This document shows, in pieces, positions 6,858 to 15,288 of a stretch of DNA of 60,235 nucleotides. The translations under genes and the position numbers were made by a program. The DNA comes from an uncultured Chloroflexota bacterium (GTDB lineage Bacteria > Chloroflexota > Anaerolineae > Anaerolineales > Anaerolineaceae), in NCBI GenBank assembly GCA_902774215.1, contig CACYHU010000017.1, positions 1-60,235 on the forward strand, read 5' to 3'. Numbering within the stretch: position 1 is the first letter of the stretch; every line of letters begins with the position of its first letter. The notes under the pieces are model-generated. The model made no database searches. It was not told the origin of the DNA and worked only from the letters and a program-made list of their open reading frames with translations.

Positions 6858-9359
6858 TCAGCTCAGCTTTTCCGTGAGTTTTGTCGCTTCCGAGTACTTC
6901 TTGATGAAGAGCATATACAGGATCCCGCAGAGAGCCGCAGCGGCGATGATCACGCCGAGAACGTTCGCGTTCCCATTGAAAAGACCGCCGAACTGGTTGA
7001 TCATGAACGCGATCACGTAAGCGAAACCGCACTGATAGGCGATGGCGAACCAGGTCCATTTCGCGTTGTTCATCTCACGCTTGATGGCGCCGATAGCCGC
7101 AAAGCACGGGGCGCAGAGCAGGTTGAACACCAGGAAGGAGTAGGCTGTTACGTTTGTGAAGGCCATGCGCAGATTCTGCCAGACCGTGGCTTCACCGCCG
7201 CCATACAGAATACCCATGGTCCCGACAATGTTTTCCTTCGCGACAAGTCCGGTGAAGGAAGCCACTGCCGCACGCCAGTCACCCCAGCCAAGCGGGCTGA
7301 AGATCCAGGCAATCGCTCCGCCGATCTTCGCGAGGATGGAGAGGTTCAGTTCATCGCCTTCGAGCATGCGGAAACCTTCATCCGTGAAGCCGAAGTAAGA
7401 AGTGAACCAGACAAAAATCGTAGAGAGCAGAATGATGGTACCGGCCTTTTTGATGAAGGACCAGCCGCGTTCCCATGTAGAGCGCAGAACGTTGCCAATG
7501 GTCGGCCAATGATAAGCCGGCAGTTCCATAACAAACGGAGCGGGCTCACCGGCAAACATGGCTGTCTTCTTCAGCATAATACCGGAGATAATGATCGCGG
7601 CCATACCGATGAAGTAAGCGGAAGTGGCAACCCAGGCGGATTTATTGAAGATCGCACCGGCAATCATGGCGATAAACGGAACTTTTGCGCCGCAGGGGAT
7701 GAAGGTCGTGGTCATGATCGTCATGCGGCGGTCACGTTCGTTTTCAATCGTACGGGAAGCCATGATACCCGGCACGCCGCAGCCGGTGCCGATGAGCATC
7801 GGGATGAAGGACTTGCCGGAGAGACCGAATTTGCGGAAAATACGGTCCAGAACAAAAGCGATACGGGCCATGTAACCACACCCTTCCAGGAAAGCCAGCA
7901 GGAAGAACAGGACCAGCATCTGCGGGACAAAGCCGAGCACAGCACCGACACCGGCAACAATACCATCCAGGATCAGTCCTTTAAGCCAGGGAGCCGCATT
8001 GACTTTATCAAGGAAATTTTCAACGATGACAGGAATTCCGGGTACCCAGATGCCATCTGCGGCAGGATCCGGAGCTTCAAACCCTTTTTCTTCAAAATAC
8101 GCGACGCCATCTTTGAAAGAAGTACCGTGCACACCGGCTTCTTCCCTTTCCGCATCGCTCATTTCCGGGACTTCATCGAAGTAAACCGTCAGCTCACTGG
8201 TTTCCAGCGTTTCTTCATCTTCAACAGTAATGACTTTGCTCTTTTCCGTGCTTTCGAAAGCCTTGAGCGCTGACAGTGTGGCTTCAGGATCAAAATTTTC
8301 AGCTTCGGGATCGATCTCATAAAATGCGTTTACCGCGGTCAGGGCATCATTATATGCGCCGGATTTTTCCTCATAAGCCGCGGAACCGATGCCAAACAGA
8401 TGGAAGCCATCGCCAAACAGGCCGTCATTCGCCCAGTCTGTCGCGGCAGTTCCGACTGTCACCATAGAAATATAATAGACCAGGAACATGACCACGGCAA
8501 AAATCGGCAGCCCCAGCCAGCGGTTGGTAACGATCCGGTCGATCTTATCGGAGGTGCTCAGTTCTCCGACCTTCTTTTTCTTGTAGCAGGCCTTGATAAC
8601 TTCCGCGATATAAACATAACGTTCATTGGAGATGATGCTTTCCGCGTCGTCATCCAGTTCCTTTTCGGCAGCCTGAATATCTTTTTCAATATGAGAAAGC
8701 GTCTCATTGCTGATGTTCAGCTTTTCCATCACCTTGTCATCACGTTCAAAAATCTTGATTGCGTACCAGCGCTGCTGTTCTTCAGGCATGTCATGCACGA
8801 CAGCCTCTTCGATGTGGGCGATGGCATGTTCAACCGGACCGGAGAAGGTATGCATCGGGATCGTTTTGCCGTTCTTAGCCGCATCGATCGCAGCTTCAGC
8901 GGCATCCATAACACCCGTTCCCTTAAGCGCGGAGATCGGAACAACTTTGCAGCCAAGCTGCCGGGAAAGCTCCGCGATGTTGATCTTGTCGCCCTCTTTT
9001 TCAACCACATCCATCATGTTGATCGCCAGAACGACCGGTATTCCAAGCTCGGTAAGCTGGGTCGTCAGGTAAAGGTTTCTTTCCAGATTGGTGCCGTCAA
9101 TAATGTTCAGGATCGCATCCGGACGTTCATCGATCAGGTAATTCCTGGCGACGACTTCCTCCAATGTATAGGGAGAAAGCGAGTAAATGCCGGGAAGGTC
9201 GGTGATGATCACACCGTCATGTTTTTTCAGTTTGCCTTCCTTTTTTTCAACAGTCACCCCGGGCCAGTTCCCGACAAATTGATTGGAGCCGGTGAGCGCG
9301 TTGAAAAGTGTTGTTTTCCCGCTGTTGGGATTTCCTGCCAAAGCAATTCTGATTTCCAT
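6858..9359 (-). CDS. feoB: Ferrous iron transporter FeoB
   Basis: 833 residues from ATG 9359, chosen over an upstream TTG because GAAGGT lies 10-12 nt before it. The N-terminal G domain has G1 GNPNSGKTTLF (9-19), G3 TDLPGIYSL (53-61) and G4 NMMD near 115. The helical GDI domain follows, then the membrane part with the two Gate motifs (LEGCGYMARIAF...GTGCGVPGIMASRTI and FIPCGAKVPF). GTP-gated import of Fe(II) across the cytoplasmic membrane is its known role. Between the first membrane helix (about 285) and the next there is an acidic insertion of roughly 110-120 residues (YEEKSGAYNDAL...FEAPDPAADG), which would be extracytoplasmic. The gene starts 19 nt after the feoA stop. Confidence 0.97.
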   Translation of the reverse strand: MEIRIALAGNPNSGKTTLFNALTGSNQFVGNWPGVTVEKKEGKLKKHDGVIITDLPGIYSLSPYTLEEVVARNYLIDERPDAILNIIDGTNLERNLYLTTQLTELGIPVVLAINMMDVVEKEGDKINIAELSRQLGCKVVPISALKGTGVMDAAEAAIDAAKNGKTIPMHTFSGPVEHAIAHIEEAVVHDMPEEQQRWYAIKIFERDDKVMEKLNISNETLSHIEKDIQAAEKELDDDAESIISNERYVYIAEVIKACYKKKKVGELSTSDKIDRIVTNRWLGLPIFAVVMFLVYYISMVTVGTAATDWANDGLFGDGFHLFGIGSAAYEEKSGAYNDALTAVNAFYEIDPEAENFDPEATLSALKAFESTEKSKVITVEDEETLETSELTVYFDEVPEMSDAEREEAGVHGTSFKDGVAYFEEKGFEAPDPAADGIWVPGIPVIVENFLDKVNAAPWLKGLILDGIVAGVGAVLGFVPQMLVLFFLLAFLEGCGYMARIAFVLDRIFRKFGLSGKSFIPMLIGTGCGVPGIMASRTIENERDRRMTIMTTTFIPCGAKVPFIAMIAGAIFNKSAWVATSAYFIGMAAIIISGIMLKKTAMFAGEPAPFVMELPAYHWPTIGNVLRSTWERGWSFIKKAGTIILLSTIFVWFTSYFGFTDEGFRMLEGDELNLSILAKIGGAIAWIFSPLGWGDWRAAVASFTGLVAKENIVGTMGILYGGGEATVWQNLRMAFTNVTAYSFLVFNLLCAPCFAAIGAIKREMNNAKWTWFAIAYQCGFAYVIAFMINQFGGLFNGNANVLGVIIAAAALCGILYMLFIKKYSEATKLTEKLS

Positions 9360-9378
9360 AAGGCTGTTACCTTCTTTC

Positions 9379-9600
9379 TTATTCAACTTCGATCATTTCC
9401 GCATCTGCCTTGCGGAGAGATAATTCATAATTTCGGACATTGATCTCGATCGGATCGCCGAGAGGGGCGACTTTTCGCACAAAGATCTCAACACCTTTTG
9501 TGATCCCCATGTCCATGATGCGGCGCTTCACCGCACCTTCACCGTAAAGCTTCACGACTTTGACGGTTTCCCCGATTTTTGCATCCCGTAATGTTTTCAT
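9379..9600 (-). CDS. feoA: FeoA-domain protein (second of two)
   Basis: 73 residues with an SH3-like FeoA fold (PF04023): MKTLRDAKIGETVKVVKLYG, KRRIMDMGITKGVEIFVRKVAPLGDPIEI and a final strand NYELSLRKADAEMIEVE. The RRIMDMGI...APLGDP pattern is the family signature. FeoA is thought to bind FeoB and modulate its activity. ATG 9600 has a GAGGAGATG ribosome binding site. The stop lies 19 nt before the feoB ATG, so the two are co-translated. Confidence 0.93.
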   Translation of the reverse strand: MKTLRDAKIGETVKVVKLYGEGAVKRRIMDMGITKGVEIFVRKVAPLGDPIEINVRNYELSLRKADAEMIEVE

Positions 9601-9636
9601 TGTTTCATCTCCTCTTTATTTCTGAATCACAGCCGG

Positions 9637-9849
9637 TCATATCATGATCTTTCTTGCCATATCCTCACCGATCGCAATGCGCGATTCCTTGACTTTGACA
9701 ATGATATTTCCGTTCACCATGTTCACAATACTGACAGTACCGCCGACCTGAAAACCAAGATTTTCAAGATGCGTCTTGATTTCCGGATTGCCTCCGATTT
9801 TTTTGATCGTGTTTTCTTCACCGATATCAGCTAAATTGAGTGGCATCAT
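9637..9849 (-). CDS. feoA: FeoA-domain protein (first of two)
   Basis: 70 residues from ATG 9849, preceded by AAAGGATTGGAA; an upstream TTG at 9855 is less likely. It has the FeoA fold: IGEENTIKKIGGNPEIKTHLENLGFQVGGTVSIVNMVNGNIIVKVKESRIAIGEDMARKI. The HLENLGF...GTVSIV and IAIGEDMA segments are typical of the shorter, divergent FeoA that starts two-feoA operons. It lies 36 nt before the second feoA and is the first gene of the operon driven by the promoter at 9925-9953. Confidence 0.92.
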   Translation of the reverse strand: MMPLNLADIGEENTIKKIGGNPEIKTHLENLGFQVGGTVSIVNMVNGNIIVKVKESRIAIGEDMARKIMI

Positions 9850-9902
9850 TTCCAATCCTTTCTTTGGAAGCGGATAACTGATCCGATCTCCTTTGCATGT
9901 AA

Positions 9903-9953
9903 TTAGATTATACTAATCGTAGTTAATATAAGCTAACGACCATAAACTGTCAA
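9903..9953 (-). promoter_or_regulatory. feo operon promoter with two tandem operators
   Basis: On the minus strand TTGACA (9953-9948) and TATATT (9930-9925) are separated by exactly 17 nt, an excellent sigma-A promoter. Two TTAG/TTAA-N6-CTAA half-palindromes sit at 9903-9916 (TTAGATTATACTAA) and 9923-9936 (TTAATATAAGCTAA). Their starts are 20 bp apart, two helical turns. One covers the -10 box and the other the predicted transcription start. The half-sites recall the TTAGG...CCTAA logic of DtxR/IdeR-family iron repressors. The repressor itself is not in the window. Confidence 0.6.
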
Positions 9954-10044
9954 GAGAAATGAAAAAAGTTATTACATTCTAACTTATAGGGATTTTTCTA
10001 AACACACACGGAGCTGCCGGTGAAATCAGGAGATAAGAGGAGAT

Positions 10045-10152
10045 AGGATATAGTGGATAGTGGAAACAGAGGTGACAGGGGATAGGTTACAGGTTATAGG
10101 TAGTAGGGGAAATCCCTCATGGCGACTGCAGCCACACTATCCACTATATCCT
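10045..10152. repeat. Palindromic GATATAGTGG-type repeat, copy 1
   Basis: AGGATATAGTGGATAGTG at 10045-10062 is matched perfectly by its reverse complement at 10135-10152, an 18-bp stem around a 72-nt loop. The downstream arm and what follows (CACTATCCACTATATCCT, then a TTCACTATAA end) recur near 12956-12986 and 13060-13095 on the other side of the DUF4157 gene. Flanks are rich in GGATAG/GGTTATAG-like steps. Confidence 0.7.
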
Positions 10153-10203
10153 GTTTCCTATTCACTATAATTTCGATTTGCTGAGGACAAGAAGCAATTC
10201 CAA

Positions 10204-10228
10204 GAACTTCTCCAAATTGGAGAAGTTC
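10204..10228. repeat. Perfect 25-bp palindrome
   Basis: Arms GAACTTCTCCAA and TTGGAGAAGTTC flank a single central base. It lies 82 nt beyond the stop of the minus-strand DUF4157 gene. It could be a weak transcription terminator or a protein-binding site; no run of T follows on either strand. Confidence 0.55.
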
Positions 10229-10310
10229 CTGAAAATTAGCCGGGGCTGCTCATCAGTGACAGGGTATTCTCCGGCCCCTTCGCATCAGCTCCCGGGGAAC
10301 CGGCAGATGA

Positions 10311-12755
10311 TCACTTTTTCTTCTTTTTCTTCTTGAGATTCCTCTTTTTCGGCACATGAGCGATCATGGACGTATTCAATACGTCTTCCTGATTCGCCTG
10401 CATAACCTGAGCGACCGGGTTCAAATTGGCGTCTTCATTTGCCTCTATCTGGTTGACCACATTTCCACCGGGGTTCGCTGCATCCATCTGCAGCGGATCA
10501 TTATTCCCGCCGGGATTGGCATTCACTGCATTATTAACCGGAGGCAGCGCAGCGTTCGGATCAAGGTTAACATTTGCCACATTCTGCTGCGGCACTGCAG
10601 CCACGGGGTTGGCGTTCTGCGCCTCTCCCTGCGCGCCGGGCCGTGCACCGTAATTCCACATTTTGCTGAACCAGCGTCTGGTTTTGACGAAGAGGTTGGA
10701 GAAAAAGCTCCGCTGCTTCTTCTGAAACCGTCTTTTTTGCTGTGCGGTCTGGCGCTTTTCATATTCCTTTACAATCTCTTTACTGGTCTCTTTGGCCCCG
10801 GCGCCCCTGGTGTAGACGTCATGGAAGGCTTCCGCAAACCATTCGGCCGGCATCGATTGTCCATACCGGGAAGACATCCTTTTTTCTGCGAAGATCGGTG
10901 AAGTGGTGTCGATCTGCCCCTTGTGGACACTCTTGTCAAATTCGTTTACACCATCTTCCGCGTTGTAATTGACCTGTGAGAGTTCCTCCGGAGTCATCAC
11001 TTTTGGAAGAACGCTTTTCAGAATATCGTTGGAGGCTTCCGATTTTTCATGCTGCTCATCTGTGTTATTCAGGGTCGATTCCAGAACATGACCCAGTTCA
11101 TGGTTCCCGACTTTATTCAGATTTCCGATGGTTACTTTGCTATTGATCTTATCCCGCGTCCGCTGACCTTCCGGTGTGTCTCTGTCAATCCAGGCATCAT
11201 AATGGAGTGTTGCCTTATCATTAGCGCCTGCATTGGTCGATGCAGCCATCACGTTTTCACTCGTACCCTCCCTGAAAGCGCCTTCGGACTGATTCCACTG
11301 TAAGTTCATGGCACCGATCTTATGCTTCAGCTCCGGATAATCCCGGATCTGGCGGACCATATTTTTCAGTTTCGCCTTCAGCAGATCTGTGTTGATATCT
11401 ACATTTGCACCGCTTTTATGCCGGTACTGCAGCACACCCATCTGCCTTTTTTCTTCCTCCGCCTGTCGTAATTTTCCCTTTGCATCTATATATCTTTGTT
11501 TTAGATGCTCTCTCATCTGGGAGCCCTTCGGCATTCTGTTTCCCATATCCTTTGCGCCATCCGCGATCACGGTTAAAGCATTGATCTTCTGATTTATGGC
11601 TTCAAGCTTCCGCTTATACTGATTTGCCTGACCTTCTGTCAGGTCAACATCCTGTCCCTCAGCGTTTGAGATAAAAGGAACCGGCTGCCGGGCAAAATTT
11701 ACCCATCTGCTTCTGCGATTGAATTCCTGTGCTGTATATTGTCTTCCTTCGGTATATTCAAGAAACATGCGATAGGCTTCCGGGGCGCTGTCAGCATGCT
11801 CGATACGGTCCAGGACCTGAGCAATCTCAGTGTCGTTTGTGGGGTTAAAGGTATTATTTGCAAGTTCCGCTTCAGTCATTTCGTAAGCACGTTTATTGAC
11901 ATTTTCGTTCAGATTGTGCTGATACCTCGGCTGCCCGTTCAAAATGCCGGCTTGCAGTGAAGCCGCTTCCAGCCCGACTTTGTCCGTCCTTCCCTGCATG
12001 TAAGAAAGGAAACCTTCATATTCGTCTGTCCGGTCATACTGGTCGTCTTTATTTATTACTTCGCGGCTGGCGATATCCCGGAGGATCTCTTTCCCGCTGT
12101 AATCTCTTTCTCCGAGGTTATATAAGAAATTGATCCCGTTGTCTTCACTTACGTTTCTGATCCTGCTTCCGCTTTTCTGAGCCAGTTTTTTTACCGGATC
12201 TTTCAGATCGCCGAATACCCGCTGCCCATATACTGAGCTGTCTTTCTGTTCGGACATCAATACAAGATTGCTTGCGTTGGCAGGAACAGCCCGCCTGCGG
12301 ACCTCATTTTCATTCTCGCCCCGGAAAAGCTGCACGCTGCCGTTCGGCACGGATTGTGAAACATTCCCCTGCACCGCTCCCTGCTGGACGGTATGGACCA
12401 GTTCATGAGCGGCGATTTTGGGGTCAAAGCCTCCTTTTCCGAAATGGACGTCGTTCCCCTGCGCCCAGGCTCTGGCACCCAGAGCTTTGCTCCGGCTCAT
12501 ACTCGCCGTATCGCTGTGAAACCGGACATCGGAGAAATCCGCGCCCAGACGGCTGCCCATCTCTGCCATGAGGCCGTCAGGCGTTTGGGCGGTCACACCT
12601 CTGGAGAGGCGGTCCGCTTCCTTTTCCGCTTCGGAATCCTCCATGACGCGCATGATCAGACTGTTGGGGAGGGATACAGAATGTGCGGGATCCGATCCGG
12701 TCTGTTTAACGATACCGGCAGTTTTAATTTTCTTTTTGCCGAATTTGCAGCCCAT
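10311..12755 (-). CDS. DUF4157 protein with a second zincin-like domain
   Basis: 814 residues, no signal peptide, GGAG site before ATG 12755. After a basic start (MGCKFGKKKIK), residues about 30-130 are a DUF4157 domain (PF13699): SLPNSLIMRVMED, GSRLGADFSDVRFHSD and AAHELVHTVQQGA with HELVH at 117-121. A helical middle region follows. A second metal motif, NHELGHVLES (HELGH 552-556), is followed about 85 residues later by AEWFAEAFHDVY (Glu638 and Glu642 as possible third ligands). The tail (701-814) is Asn/Pro/Ala-rich and ends in KKKKKKK. DUF4157 marks many cargo proteins of extracellular contractile injection systems; a toxin or effector protease is the likely role, by inference. Compared with the 601-residue paralogue at 45935, it has a ~110-residue insertion (about 340-450) and the extra tail. 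Palindromic repeats flank the gene. Confidence 0.85.
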   Translation of the reverse strand: MGCKFGKKKIKTAGIVKQTGSDPAHSVSLPNSLIMRVMEDSEAEKEADRLSRGVTAQTPDGLMAEMGSRLGADFSDVRFHSDTASMSRSKALGARAWAQGNDVHFGKGGFDPKIAAHELVHTVQQGAVQGNVSQSVPNGSVQLFRGENENEVRRRAVPANASNLVLMSEQKDSSVYGQRVFGDLKDPVKKLAQKSGSRIRNVSEDNGINFLYNLGERDYSGKEILRDIASREVINKDDQYDRTDEYEGFLSYMQGRTDKVGLEAASLQAGILNGQPRYQHNLNENVNKRAYEMTEAELANNTFNPTNDTEIAQVLDRIEHADSAPEAYRMFLEYTEGRQYTAQEFNRRSRWVNFARQPVPFISNAEGQDVDLTEGQANQYKRKLEAINQKINALTVIADGAKDMGNRMPKGSQMREHLKQRYIDAKGKLRQAEEEKRQMGVLQYRHKSGANVDINTDLLKAKLKNMVRQIRDYPELKHKIGAMNLQWNQSEGAFREGTSENVMAASTNAGANDKATLHYDAWIDRDTPEGQRTRDKINSKVTIGNLNKVGNHELGHVLESTLNNTDEQHEKSEASNDILKSVLPKVMTPEELSQVNYNAEDGVNEFDKSVHKGQIDTTSPIFAEKRMSSRYGQSMPAEWFAEAFHDVYTRGAGAKETSKEIVKEYEKRQTAQQKRRFQKKQRSFFSNLFVKTRRWFSKMWNYGARPGAQGEAQNANPVAAVPQQNVANVNLDPNAALPPVNNAVNANPGGNNDPLQMDAANPGGNVVNQIEANEDANLNPVAQVMQANQEDVLNTSMIAHVPKKRNLKKKKKKK

Positions 12756-13134
12756 ATTACTCCATTTATTGTACGAAACCTGATATTTTTAGCCGCGAAT
12801 GCTCAACTGCTTATCTATTATATTCGTTTTTTTCGGATTCCGGGCATTTTTTCGGATGTTCTCATTATTTGAAAAGCTTTGTCACCGGGGAGGTCTTCTT
12901 CCTATGAAATGGTATATTGAAGAGATTTTTGTGCAAATTTTCATGGCAGCAGCCGCACTATCCACTAAATTTCCTAATTCACTATAACAAATTCAAATTT
13001 GTGGAGGGAATAGGATATAGGATATAGTGGATAGTGAATCACTCCTCGCCGCAGACATACTCACTATATCCTACATCCTATATCCTAACCACTATTAATT
13101 ATGATTTTCAATTCTCGGATGAATAAAAAACCGC
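12756..13134. other. Upstream region of the DUF4157 gene with repeats
   Basis: Read on the minus strand, the part next to the DUF4157 start holds a TATAAT box about 50 nt before the ATG, with no convincing -35. The rest is occupied by repeat copies at 12943-13100. Confidence 0.5.
12943..13100. repeat. Palindromic GATATAGTGG-type repeat, copies 2 and 3
   Basis: A CACTATCCACTAAATTTCCT...TTCACTATAA unit at about 12956-12986 is followed by AGGATATAGGATATAGTGGATAGTG and, after a short loop, CACTATATCCT plus ATCCTATATCCT. The 3' halves align with the 10135-10173 copy. The preceding CATGGCAGCAGCCG also recalls CATGGCGACTGCAGCC at 10119. The family thus occurs only on both sides of the DUF4157 gene within this window. 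Confidence 0.65.
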
Positions 13135-15252
13135 TTAGGTTTGTGAAATATCCTTATTTTTAGAACAGACAGCGAGAACATCGGATCGGTTTGATGGTTT
13201 TCTCAGCAGTTTTCTGATAAGTTTGCAGATCAGGATGATAAACACAATGAAAATGATAATGGCCAGAACAAGGACAACCCCGATGACAATAAGCAGCAGC
13301 TTTGCCGAAGGATGGGAAACGCCATCATTCTCAAGGCGCATGATCGCTGTCGGGGAGTAAACAACCTGGTCGCTCCAGGGTTCAACGACCAGTACACCCA
13401 TTGCCTGAAGCTCCTCGGTAGTATAATATCGTTCTTTTTCCGGATCAAAGGTTTCCACATAATATTCACCCGCATCGTAATCATCGAGATAAATATACCG
13501 AAGGTCGCCCTGGAGTTTATCCGCGGAAAACTCCACATAGGAAACCCGTATCGTCTGGTCTTTATGTGAATATATACCAATATGGAATACCTGATCCAGC
13601 GGCAGAACGATCAGCGTCTGCCCCTCCTGCCGTTCAAAGTAAACAAATGTATCACTGTCGACTCCTTCATAATCCGGCATAAGGACATCTTCGATTGAAT
13701 AAGAATAAGAACCAAATTCATTGTAAACGTGGAGGATAAAATCATTATTTTCATCAAAAACATCCACATCCACATCTCCCTGAATCACGACATGGGCATA
13801 ATTTGCCTCCCGCGACAGAAGTGATTCAGGTTCATCTTTTGAAAAAAGCCAGGCACGGTATGTTTTATCGTAATGGTTAAAAGCAAGATTTTCCTGAACA
13901 GAAAGAGCGGGGTCCCAGTAAATATTCACCGCATCCACATTATGCTGTCCAATCAGACTGGTATAGATAAACTGCGCAATGAAATCAAGAAAATTATAAA
14001 ATTCGTGCATCTGATAGCGGGCATACTCATCCCGCCGGATAAGATATTCCCGAATCGTATCAAAACTGATCATTTTTGAAAAATCCTGGATCAAAGCGCG
14101 TAAATCATGGGTCTGAATATATTCAACAAGCGGATCCTGAACATTGCTTTTGTAACTGTTGGCTGAATTGATGAAAAAGGCCAGATAATCAAAAACCGTG
14201 TGAAGATTTTTATTGACCTGCGGGTTCAGGATGATCGCTTCATCAGGCAGCAAATGATTATCCTCATAAATACCTTTCTGCAGCATGTACCATCCGCTGT
14301 CTGTTTCAATGGCAGGTAAAAACAGGTCGATCCCATAGCGCACAAACCCCCATTCCGGGAAAGGAGACATGGGAACCATATCGAAGGGATTGAGCAGGTT
14401 GAAAATGCTGTGATAATGACCCGCGTTTTCCTCTCTGGTCGTACGGGGCGTACCGAAGGTATAAGCATATACAGCCTCATAAAGCCCACTGTCAACAGCA
14501 TCCGCGGCGAAATCATTCGTCACCGCGGCAGCCCGGCTGTATCCCGCTGTCCAGAGCCGCAGATTTCCCTTCAGATCGTAGTCGCTGATATACTTTTGCA
14601 AACGTTCCGTCACTTTATCCGCGGCGTCATTGAAACCTTTCACACGGTTATCATCGTCGACCGTCAGGTTTCCCGCCCATTCGCCCTGATAGTTATTGCC
14701 GGAAATGGAGACAGCGATCAAAACAGCATCTCCTGCTGTTTTATGTGCTATCGCGGTACCGATCGTATCGATTGACGGGATGACATCAAAATCAATTGTC
14801 CGCGGCTCAACAAAACCGGTCTTGGCAAAAAAATCCAGAATATTTATATCCCTTTGGGTAATATCCCTCGTTTTATCCCGGAACCCGGCAGCGGCTAAAG
14901 CAAAAGAAGCCCGCATCAGTTTATGATTGTAAATATCATCCGGCTGAAGCAGCCATTCGTCAGCATAATCAATAGTAATAATCTGATTAGTCTCTTCAGC
15001 TCCGCTGTAGGCAACGGTTACCGTCCGAATATCCTCTTCTGTCCCGCTGTCTGAAACGATGGAAATCAGTCCTTCCTGATCTGTCAGTCTTCTGTCAACG
15101 GTGATCGTTTCAGGTTCAGCCGCGGCATTATCTCTTTCGACAGCAACCGGCAAAACAATATCATCCTCAGCGTAAACACCACTGAAGATAAATAATACCA
15201 ACAGCCAGGAAATCATGCATTGCAATGATATGTTTTTATCTGACGGTCTCAT
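13135..15252 (-). CDS. Secreted, membrane-anchored lipase-like alpha/beta hydrolase
   Basis: About 705 residues; the start is ambiguous (ATG 15252, ATG 15258 or GTG 15267), and AGGA is best spaced for 15252. A signal peptide (ISWLLVLFIFSGVYAEDD) leads into a lipase-family domain. The nucleophile elbow is WTAGYSRAAAVTN (GxSxG as GYSRA), followed by YAYTFGTPRTTREE and FNLLNPFDMVPMSP, which carries the expected Asp, with His near EDNHLL. A C-terminal region of beta character precedes a hydrophobic anchor (LLLIVIGVVLVLAIIIFIVF) and a basic tail, so the enzyme would face outward from the membrane. It probably hydrolyses esters of lipids or polysaccharides. It follows the acyltransferase gene by 36 nt on the same strand, which suggests a linked acylation/deacylation role (inference). 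Confidence 0.8.
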   Translation of the reverse strand: MRPSDKNISLQCMISWLLVLFIFSGVYAEDDIVLPVAVERDNAAAEPETITVDRRLTDQEGLISIVSDSGTEEDIRTVTVAYSGAEETNQIITIDYADEWLLQPDDIYNHKLMRASFALAAAGFRDKTRDITQRDINILDFFAKTGFVEPRTIDFDVIPSIDTIGTAIAHKTAGDAVLIAVSISGNNYQGEWAGNLTVDDDNRVKGFNDAADKVTERLQKYISDYDLKGNLRLWTAGYSRAAAVTNDFAADAVDSGLYEAVYAYTFGTPRTTREENAGHYHSIFNLLNPFDMVPMSPFPEWGFVRYGIDLFLPAIETDSGWYMLQKGIYEDNHLLPDEAIILNPQVNKNLHTVFDYLAFFINSANSYKSNVQDPLVEYIQTHDLRALIQDFSKMISFDTIREYLIRRDEYARYQMHEFYNFLDFIAQFIYTSLIGQHNVDAVNIYWDPALSVQENLAFNHYDKTYRAWLFSKDEPESLLSREANYAHVVIQGDVDVDVFDENNDFILHVYNEFGSYSYSIEDVLMPDYEGVDSDTFVYFERQEGQTLIVLPLDQVFHIGIYSHKDQTIRVSYVEFSADKLQGDLRYIYLDDYDAGEYYVETFDPEKERYYTTEELQAMGVLVVEPWSDQVVYSPTAIMRLENDGVSHPSAKLLLIVIGVVLVLAIIIFIVFIILICKLIRKLLRKPSNRSDVLAVCSKNKDISQT

Positions 15253-15288
15253 TTTCATCCTGTACACCGTTACTCTCAGCTGCTTCTG

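Larger units (their letters stand above)
9954..10310. other. Gene-free stretch between the feo promoter and the DUF4157 gene
   Basis: No credible coding sequence. It contains the palindromic GATATAGTGG repeat (10045-10152) and a perfect 25-bp palindrome (10204-10228), both listed separately. Confidence 0.6.

Noticed and set aside
6705..9443. Long plus-strand reading frames (522 and 347 codons) opposite feoB and feoA
   Set aside because: They are antisense to a highly conserved transporter, have no family resemblance and no ribosome binding site; they follow from the codon pattern of feoB.
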